Assembly (NCBI GenBank): GCA_964649815.1
Contig: CAZYQC010000003.1
Location: 44,838 to 108,837 of the forward strand
Direction: 5' to 3'
DNA length: 64,000 bases
From: G013214665 sp964649815
GTDB lineage: Bacteria; Pseudomonadota; Alphaproteobacteria; Rhodobacterales; Rhodobacteraceae
Under the pieces are notes generated by a model that was not told the DNA's origin, searched no databases, and worked only from the letters and a program-made list of their open reading frames with translations. Below are positions 58,292-64,000 of the stretch, one piece after another. A program made the translations under genes and the position numbers. Each line of letters starts with the position of its first letter. Positions within the stretch are counted from its first letter, which is position 1.

Positions 58292-59398
58292 GTGAACGCC
58301 GGGCAGATCATATCGGGTGTGGGGCATGTGGGCCTCATCGGTTGGGTGCTGTTTGGCGGTGCATTCCAATCCGACCCTTTGCCGTTTGAGGTAACAGAGG
58401 TGTCGGTCATCTCTTCCTCTGATTTCGAAGCCTTGCTGGCCTCTGATCAGGCGCCGGAACCAGTGACGGACGTGGCTTTGCCGGTCGAGCCGGAAACGCC
58501 CGTCGCGCCTGCGGACACACCGCAGACAGACGCCCCGCCCGAAACGGTACAACCGCAGGCGTCTGAGCCGCCGGTTGCAGAGACATTGCCGCAAACGCCC
58601 GCGCCTTTGCCGCCTCAACCCGAGACGACCGAGGTCGTGCCTTTGCCGCAGCTTGAGCCGAGCCCGAATGTGGATCTGCAAACGGCTTTGGTGCGGCCCA
58701 AGGCGCGTCCGGCGGACCGGATTGCGCCGCAGCCGGTTGCGCAGCCCAACCCGGAAACCACGCCAGATATAGATGTGGCCCCCGAGGTCTCGGCAGAGGT
58801 GTCTGAGGCACCGGTTGAAGAGGCGCCGCAAGAGGCCACAGCGCCCGAAGAGGCCGCGCCCGAGATTGTCACCGAAGCCGATGAGCAGACCAACGCGCCG
58901 CTTGCCTCGGTCCGCCCACCCGCGCGCCGCCCCGCCGCGCTGGCGCAACAGGCCCCAAGCGAAGAGGCCCCCTCGGACGCGATTGCCGATGCGGTATCGG
59001 ATGCGGTCAGCGATGCGCTGGCCGATGCGTTAGAGGAGGCCGCGCCTGCCGCCACGCCGTCCGTTCCAAGCGGGCCGCCTTTGACGGCGGGCGAGACGGA
59101 TGCGTTGCGCGTGGCTGTTGCACAATGCTGGAACGTGGGTTCGCTGTCGTCCGAGGCGCTGAACACCACCGTTGTCGTGGCCATGTCGATGAACCGGGAC
59201 GCCACGCCGGTTGTGGGCTCGATCCGTTTGGAGACCTTCACCGGCGGTTCCGATGCCGCGGCACGACAAGCGTTCGAGGCCGCGCGACGGGCGATAATCC
59301 GCTGTGGCGCCCGCGGATACGGTCTGCCGGACGAAAAATACGAACAATGGAAAGAAATAGAGATTACGTTCAATCCTGAAAGGATGCGGAACCGATGA
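58292..59398 (+). CDS. tolA: Tol-Pal system protein TolA
   Basis: 368 residues from a GTG at 58292. One N-terminal membrane helix (ISGVGHVGLIGWVLFGGAF) is followed by a long Pro/Ala/Glu/Thr-rich periplasmic arm (about 50-250) and a C-terminal domain (ETDALRVAVAQCWNVGSL, SIRLETFTGGSDAAARQAFE, ARRAIIRCGARGYGLP) that contacts Pal and TolB. It bridges the inner and outer membrane. Its repetitive arm differs from the Lys/Ala-rich one of E. coli. It overlaps tolB by four bases. Confidence 0.93.
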   Translation: MNAGQIISGVGHVGLIGWVLFGGAFQSDPLPFEVTEVSVISSSDFEALLASDQAPEPVTDVALPVEPETPVAPADTPQTDAPPETVQPQASEPPVAETLPQTPAPLPPQPETTEVVPLPQLEPSPNVDLQTALVRPKARPADRIAPQPVAQPNPETTPDIDVAPEVSAEVSEAPVEEAPQEATAPEEAAPEIVTEADEQTNAPLASVRPPARRPAALAQQAPSEEAPSDAIADAVSDAVSDALADALEEAAPAATPSVPSGPPLTAGETDALRVAVAQCWNVGSLSSEALNTTVVVAMSMNRDATPVVGSIRLETFTGGSDAAARQAFEAARRAIIRCGARGYGLPDEKYEQWKEIEITFNPERMRNR

Positions 59399-60723
59399 CG
59401 TTGCATTTTCTTCGTGCCTGTCTTGCGATGATCCTGCTGGCTTGTGCGGTGCCTTTGGCGGCGCAAAACCAGGGGCCGTTGCGGATTGAAATCACGGAAG
59501 GGGTGATTGAGCCTCTGCCGTTTGCGGTTCCTGATTTCGTGGCAGAGACGTCCGATGCTGGCACGCTGGCGCAGCAGATGGCGCGGGTTGTGGCCGCCGA
59601 TCTCACGGGGACGGGCCTTTTTCGCGAAATACCGGCCACAGCCTTTATCAGCCAGGTCACAAGCTTTTCGACACCGATCCAATATCCCGATTGGAAGGCC
59701 ATCAACGCGCAGGCCTTGATCACCGGGGCCGTCGCCAAACAGGGTGGACGGATCACAGTAAAGTTCCGTCTATACGATGTCTTTTCAGGTGCCGAGCTGG
59801 GTTCGGGCCTGCAATTCGTTGGCACCGAGGCGGGATGGCGTCGGATCGCGCATAAGGTGGCAGATGCTGTCTACAGCCGCATCACAGGCGAAGGCGCCTA
59901 TTTCGACAGCCGTGTGGTCTTTGTCTCGGAAAGCGGGCCAAAAGACGATCGGCGCAAGCGGTTGGCGATCATGGATTACGACGGGGCCAATGTGCAGTAC
60001 CTGACCGGGTCCGAGGCCATCGTTCTGGCGCCACGATTTTCGCCAACCGGCGACCGGGTTCTCTACACCAGCTATGAAACAGGCTTTCCGCGCATCTATG
60101 TGCTGGATGTCGGCAGCGTGCAGCGGCGGGTTTTGGAAAGTGAAACCGGCACGATGAGCTTTGCGCCACGCTTTGCGCCGGACGGGCGCACAGTTGTCTA
60201 CTCGCTCAGCCAGGGGTCCAACACGGACATTTGGCAAGTGGACGTGGGCACAGGGCGTGCGCGCCAATTGACCTCGGCGCCATCCATCGAAACCGCACCC
60301 AGCTATTCGCCCGACGGGGCGCAGATCGTCTTCGAGAGCGACCGCTCGGGCAGCCAGCAATTGTACATCATGCCCGCAAATGGCGGAGAGGCGCGGCGCA
60401 TCTCCTTTGGCGATGGACGCTATGGCACGCCCGTTTGGTCCCCGCGCGGAGACCTGATTGCCTTTACCAAACAATCCAAGGGTCGGTTCCATATCGGGGT
60501 GATGCGGGTCGATGGCAGTGGAGAGCGCCTGCTCACAGCCTCCTTTCTTGACGAAAGCCCCACATGGTCGCCCAACGGTCGGGTTGTGATGTTCAACCGG
60601 GAAACACAAGGCGCCAGCGGCCGCTCGACGCTTTATTCTGTCGACATAACGGGGCGCAACCTGCGACCGGTGCGGACGCCTGACGGGGCATCGGACCCGT
60701 CTTGGGGGCCGCTTCAGAACTGA
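59395..60723 (+). CDS. tolB: Tol-Pal system beta-propeller protein TolB
   Basis: 442 residues. A Sec signal (LHFLRACLAMILLACAVPLAA), an N-terminal domain, then six beta-propeller repeats carrying FSPTGDRVLY, FAPDGRTVVY, YSPDGAQIVFESDRSG and WSPRGDLIAF-like motifs. It is periplasmic and binds Pal and TolA. It overlaps tolA (ATGA); pal follows 74 bp later with its own ribosome site. Confidence 0.96.
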   Translation: MTLHFLRACLAMILLACAVPLAAQNQGPLRIEITEGVIEPLPFAVPDFVAETSDAGTLAQQMARVVAADLTGTGLFREIPATAFISQVTSFSTPIQYPDWKAINAQALITGAVAKQGGRITVKFRLYDVFSGAELGSGLQFVGTEAGWRRIAHKVADAVYSRITGEGAYFDSRVVFVSESGPKDDRRKRLAIMDYDGANVQYLTGSEAIVLAPRFSPTGDRVLYTSYETGFPRIYVLDVGSVQRRVLESETGTMSFAPRFAPDGRTVVYSLSQGSNTDIWQVDVGTGRARQLTSAPSIETAPSYSPDGAQIVFESDRSGSQQLYIMPANGGEARRISFGDGRYGTPVWSPRGDLIAFTKQSKGRFHIGVMRVDGSGERLLTASFLDESPTWSPNGRVVMFNRETQGASGRSTLYSVDITGRNLRPVRTPDGASDPSWGPLQN

Positions 60724-60797
60724 CGAAATTCCAATGGCACTGGAAACGTGCTAAAGATGCTGCAAAAGAGCAGCGAAAAGCAAAAAGCGAGGCAGCA

Positions 60798-61313
60798 ATG
60801 AAACTTATTACAAAATGCAGCATGGCGTTGGCCGGGCTCGCGCTTGCGGCCTGTACGAACCCCGGTCTGCTGGGTCAGGACGATGGGTTCGCAGCCGGGA
60901 GCGGTGCAACCGGCGCCGCCATTCCAGGTAGCCCGGAGGATCCTACATCCGCCGCCTATTTCCAGCAGAGTGTTGGCGACCGGGTGTTTTTCGTGGTGGA
61001 TCAGGCCACGTTGACAGACGAAGGGCGGCTCACGCTGAACGGGCAGGCGACGTGGTTGCTGTCGAACCCGGATTATACGGCCGTAATCGAAGGCCATGCC
61101 GACGAGCAGGGCACGCGCGAATATAACCTCGCTCTGGGTGCACGGCGCGCAGATGCGGCGCGGGCCTATCTGGTCAGCCAAGGGGTGCCTGCAACGCGGT
61201 TGCAAACGGTCAGCTTTGGCAAAGAGCGTCCGGTCGAAGTGTGCAGTGACGAGGCCTGTTATTCCAAGAACCGTCGCGCCGTAACCGTCTTGGCCGGCGG
61301 GTTGACAAGCTAA
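60798..61313 (+). CDS. pal: Peptidoglycan-associated lipoprotein Pal
   Basis: 171 residues from the ATG at 60798. The lipobox LALAAC places the lipidated Cys at residue 19. The OmpA-like peptidoglycan-binding domain contains IEGHADEQGTREYNLALGA and the late KNRRAVTVL. It anchors the outer membrane to peptidoglycan and is moved by TolA. The wider frame from 60702 runs through the tolB end and is not used. cpoB begins 22 bp later. Confidence 0.96.
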   Translation: MKLITKCSMALAGLALAACTNPGLLGQDDGFAAGSGATGAAIPGSPEDPTSAAYFQQSVGDRVFFVVDQATLTDEGRLTLNGQATWLLSNPDYTAVIEGHADEQGTREYNLALGARRADAARAYLVSQGVPATRLQTVSFGKERPVEVCSDEACYSKNRRAVTVLAGGLTS

Positions 61314-61335
61314 AGCGTAACCGAGGGGCAACGAC

Positions 61336-62154
61336 ATGCGCGCATTTTGGGGGATCTCTCTGGCGGTTCTGCTGGTGGTGCCCGTCTGGGCGCAAGACCG
61401 GGCGCAAACGTTGGCGGACATTCGGCAGGAATTGAACATGCTCTATGTCGATATCCAGCGCCTGCGCCGAGAGCTGTCGACCACAGGTGCGCCGCAGGGC
61501 GCCGCTGGCGGGTCGATGCTGGACCGGGTGGATGCGATTGAGCGCGCGTTGCAGCAGCTCACCGGCAAAACCGAAGAGCTTGAGTTTCGCATTGGTCGCA
61601 TTGTCGAGGACGGGACAAACCGGATCGGCGATTTGGAGTTTCGCCTGGTCGAGCTGGAAGGCGGCGACATCAGCCAGCTGGGCGAGACGACGACGCTGGG
61701 CGGAGACGCAGCAACGCCTGCGGTTTCAACGCAACCGGCGTCATCGACCGGTGGCGCGCAGGCGCAGTTGGCCGCGCAAGAGCTGGCGGATTTCGAACGT
61801 GCGCAGGATGCCTTTGACACGGGCGATTACCACGCGGCGGTTGATCTGTTCGCGGCGTTCAACGCCGCTTATCCCGGCGGCCCGATGGCGGTGCGGGCCG
61901 ATTTGCAACGTGGTCAGGCGCTGAGCGCGATTGGCGACACCCGCGAAGGGGCGCGGGCCTATCTTGCGGCTTTTTCGGCGGATCAAACAGGCGAAAACGC
62001 GCCAGAGGCCTTGTTCAGGTTGGGCGCAGCGCTTGGTGCGCTTGGATCCCCGACCGAAGCCTGTGTGACGCTTGGCGAAGTGGGCGTGCGCTTTCCCGGG
62101 TCGCCGTTCGTGGGACAGGCGCAATCCGAGATGACCGCCCTTGGATGCAGCTAG
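61336..62154 (+). CDS. cpoB: Tol-Pal associated coordinator CpoB (YbgF)
   Basis: 272 residues with a Sec signal (MRAFWGISLAVLLVVPVWAQ). The N-terminal half is a coiled coil (IRQELNMLYVDIQRLRREL, DAIERALQQLTGKTEELEFR) which forms trimers in the family; the C-terminal half has TPR repeats (DFERAQDAFDTGDYHAAVDL, PEALFRLGAALGALG). It links peptidoglycan synthesis to Tol-Pal. The next gene, tilS, begins about at its stop. Confidence 0.93.
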   Translation: MRAFWGISLAVLLVVPVWAQDRAQTLADIRQELNMLYVDIQRLRRELSTTGAPQGAAGGSMLDRVDAIERALQQLTGKTEELEFRIGRIVEDGTNRIGDLEFRLVELEGGDISQLGETTTLGGDAATPAVSTQPASSTGGAQAQLAAQELADFERAQDAFDTGDYHAAVDLFAAFNAAYPGGPMAVRADLQRGQALSAIGDTREGARAYLAAFSADQTGENAPEALFRLGAALGALGSPTEACVTLGEVGVRFPGSPFVGQAQSEMTALGCS

Positions 62155-62158
62155 GCCG

Positions 62159-63409
62159 GTGACGGCAGAGCTGAACACCGCGCTATCAAGGCATTTTGGT
62201 CAAACGCCGCCCGCATCGATGGCTGTTGCGGTCTCGGGTGGCGGCGACAGTATGGCGCTTTTGGATCTGGCGGCAACTTGGGCCAAAGAGACACAGACCG
62301 CGCTGTGGGTTTTGACGGTTGATCACAAGTTGCGCGCCGAAGCCGCGGACGAGATCGCTTTGGTCGCGGCGCGATGTGGCGCGCTGGGGTTGGGTTTTCA
62401 GGTGTTGGACTGGTCTGATTGGGATCATCAAGGCAACCTGATGGATCAAGCGCGCCGCGCGCGCTATCGGTTGATGGCGGATTGGGCACACCGCGCAGGC
62501 ATTGCAGACATCCTTTTGGCGCATACGCGCGACGATCAGGCCGAGACGCTTTTGATGCGCTTGGGTCGTGGCGCGGGCGTGGATGGTTTGGCTGCGATGC
62601 GCCCCCGCCGGAACCTCTTTGGTGTGACGTGGCACCGGCCGTTGCTGGGGTTTGGGCGGTCAGATTTGCGCGACCATCTGCGCGCCCGGTCGCTAAAGTG
62701 GGCCGAAGATCCCAGCAATGACGATCCTGCATTCTCGCGCATCCAGATGCGGCACCTGCAAGAGACGTTGAGCGCCGTTGGCATCACACCGCAGGCCTTG
62801 GGGCAGGTGGCCGAGAATATGGCAATGGCAGCAGATGCGCTGGAAGCACAGGCCGATGCCGCCGCGCAAGAGGCGCTTTCGTGTCAATTTGATGCATTGG
62901 TTTTGGACCGCGACAAATTGCGCGCCTGGCCGTCCGAGACGCAGCGGCGCGTGGTGCTGCGTTGTCTGAAGTGGTTTCGCCAGGCCGATTACGCGCCGCG
63001 TCAGTCCAAGCTGGAGACATTTGTCGAGGCTGTCCTGGGAGGCACGCCTGCGACGCTGGAAGGGTGCCAGGTTTGTGATCACAAAGGGCGGTCCTGGATT
63101 TTCAAAGAATGGCGCGTGGTGCAACACGTTGAAAGCAAAGCAGATACGCTTTGGGATGGGCGTTGGCGCTTGCGAAAATGCCCGGCGGATCAGGCCGAGG
63201 TCACGATGCGCCCCCTTGGGCAAGAGGGCGCCTCCGCCCTGGCCGCGCATTGGCGCGGGGTGGCGCCGCGGGCCGCAATCCTGGCCACACCGGCCATCTT
63301 TTGTGCCAATGATTTCATCGCAGCGCCTTTATTGGCGGCTACGCCCGATTGGGAGATGGCCGCAAAGAACCGTAAAGAGAGCCTCTATCAACGAGCAGTT
63401 ACGCATTGA
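62159..63409 (+). CDS. tilS: tRNA(Ile)-lysidine synthase
   Basis: 416 residues from a GTG at 62159; a TTG six codons earlier (inside cpoB) is an alternative. The ATP-binding PP-loop is SGGGDSMALLDL (about 25), followed by LLAHTRDDQAETLLMRLGRG and the characteristic PLLGFGRSDLRDHLR. It converts C34 of tRNA-Ile2 to lysidine so it reads AUA. It lies between cpoB and ftsH; a small stem CGCGG/CCGCG precedes ftsH. Confidence 0.94.
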   Translation: MTAELNTALSRHFGQTPPASMAVAVSGGGDSMALLDLAATWAKETQTALWVLTVDHKLRAEAADEIALVAARCGALGLGFQVLDWSDWDHQGNLMDQARRARYRLMADWAHRAGIADILLAHTRDDQAETLLMRLGRGAGVDGLAAMRPRRNLFGVTWHRPLLGFGRSDLRDHLRARSLKWAEDPSNDDPAFSRIQMRHLQETLSAVGITPQALGQVAENMAMAADALEAQADAAAQEALSCQFDALVLDRDKLRAWPSETQRRVVLRCLKWFRQADYAPRQSKLETFVEAVLGGTPATLEGCQVCDHKGRSWIFKEWRVVQHVESKADTLWDGRWRLRKCPADQAEVTMRPLGQEGASALAAHWRGVAPRAAILATPAIFCANDFIAAPLLAATPDWEMAAKNRKESLYQRAVTH

Positions 63410-63488
63410 ACCTTGCGCATGCATGTCTATTTTAGTTGGGAAATCGCGGTGTCGGCCTGACGCCGCGTGAATGTTTAGGAGAATTTCC

Positions 63489-64000
63489 TTGGGAAACGCA
63501 CGCAGTATCGCCTTTTGGGTCGTTCTGTTCCTTCTGATCCTTGCTTTGTTCAATCTCTTCTCCGGCGGCGGGAATACCCTGCAAAGCCGCGAAATGAGCT
63601 ATTCGGACTTTGTGCAAGCGGTCGAAGATGGGTCTGTTAGCAATGTCACCTTGGACGGTGAACAAGTCCGGTTCCGTCAAGGCAGCCAGGATTTTGTGAC
63701 AATCAAGCCGGAAGACGCCGAAGTCACCGATCTGTTGATCGAAAACGACATCCCTGTGCGCGCTGAACAGCAGCAGCAATCGGGTTTGCAGACGTTCATC
63801 GTGTCCTTGCTGCCGTTCTTGTTGCTGATCGGGGTCTGGATCTATTTCATGAACCGCATGCAAGGCGGTCGCGGTGGCGGAGCGATGGGCTTTGGCAAAT
63901 CCAAGGCCAAGATGCTGACCGAAAAGCATGGCCGTGTGACGTTTGATGACGTTGCAGGCATCGACGAAGCCAAGGAAGAGCTTGAAGAGATCGTGGAATT
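63489..64000 (+). CDS. ftsH: ATP-dependent zinc metalloprotease FtsH, N-terminal part
   Basis: The first 170 residues are present; the right end of the window cuts the gene. The TTG at 63489 has TTTAGGAGA upstream and begins MGNARSIAFWVVLFLLILAL, the first membrane helix. A periplasmic domain follows, then the second helix (FIVSLLPFLLLIGVWIYFM) and the start of the AAA domain (VTFDDVAGIDEAKEELEEIV). FtsH degrades membrane and regulatory proteins. The Walker A and zinc site lie beyond the edge. Confidence 0.96.
   Translation, partial: MGNARSIAFWVVLFLLILALFNLFSGGGNTLQSREMSYSDFVQAVEDGSVSNVTLDGEQVRFRQGSQDFVTIKPEDAEVTDLLIENDIPVRAEQQQQSGLQTFIVSLLPFLLLIGVWIYFMNRMQGGRGGGAMGFGKSKAKMLTEKHGRVTFDDVAGIDEAKEELEEIVE

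Noticed and set aside
63410..63488. Heat-shock sigma-32 promoter before ftsH
   Set aside because: CTTG is present but no matching CCCCAT-like -10 at the right spacing.
1..64000. CRISPR arrays, tRNA or rRNA genes, insertion sequences, prophage
   Set aside because: No spaced direct repeats of CRISPR type, no tRNA T-loop patterns, no transposase or integrase other than XerC, and no phage genes were found.

Overview
The window looks like chromosomal DNA from a marine alphaproteobacterium of the Roseobacter group (Rhodobacterales). It is GC rich and tightly packed, with many genes joined by ATGA-type overlaps. Markers for this include a roseobacter-style urease locus, a DMSP-lyase-family cupin, a phosphatidylcholine synthase, two DUF1127 proteins and the ruvCAB / ybgC-tolQRAB-pal-cpoB / tilS / ftsH order. 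I saw no rRNA, tRNA, CRISPR array, phage or insertion sequence. The contig cuts a peptidase gene at the left end and ftsH at the right end.

Layout. 1-8.9 kb: a 3'-truncated M20 peptidase, then a minus-strand urease operon read ureD-A-B-[cyclase, CMD protein, LprI-like, 75-aa membrane peptide]-C-[DUF1127]-E-F-G. 9-20 kb: an AbrB-type membrane protein; an Att-type ABC transporter operon (ATPase, FtsX permease, AttH/CrtC-like protein, FMN oxidase-like protein); a copper unit (copA-cueR) with a recognisable CueR operator; ogt; the DMSP-lyase-like cupin; and a ChaC-like cyclotransferase. 20-27 kb: ileS with an in-frame palindromic insertion, ycjX-GNAT-ycjF, and truA. 27-33 kb: an uncharacterised catabolic-looking block (DUF3726-like, a 544-residue unknown, M19 dipeptidase, acyl-CoA dehydrogenase, BKACE). 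33-45 kb: an MsbA-like exporter, phosphatidylcholine synthase, a c-type cytochrome, xerC-DUF484, a 42-residue peptide gene with its own terminator, guaD with two overlapping partners, and mgtE-5-FCL-GST. 45-53 kb: transaldolase, priA, an orphan soluble histidine kinase, MFS and MATE transporters, prmA, a small membrane protein and a second DUF1127 gene. 53-64 kb: ruvCAB, an unknown, ybgC, the complete Tol-Pal system, tilS and the start of ftsH.

How the genes work together. The urease block supplies all three subunits and all four accessory proteins for nickel urease. CueR should switch on CopA when Cu(I) rises. RuvABC and XerC process DNA junctions, and PriA restarts forks. TolQRAB-Pal-CpoB keeps the outer membrane tethered during division. 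The block at 27-33 kb is inferred to act in breakdown of a small organic compound, possibly a betaine or carnitine relative.

The most unusual signals are short DNA elements. One is a palindrome TAGGGTC-NN-GACCCTA whose arms supply the stop codons of neighbouring genes at three places. Another is a dispersed intergenic element with GAGTATTTG...CCAAAAGAAG. A third is a palindrome plus 24-nt tandem repeat translated inside the editing domain of IleRS. There are also two candidate structured-RNA regions, at 44.8-45.1 kb and 52.9-53.1 kb.
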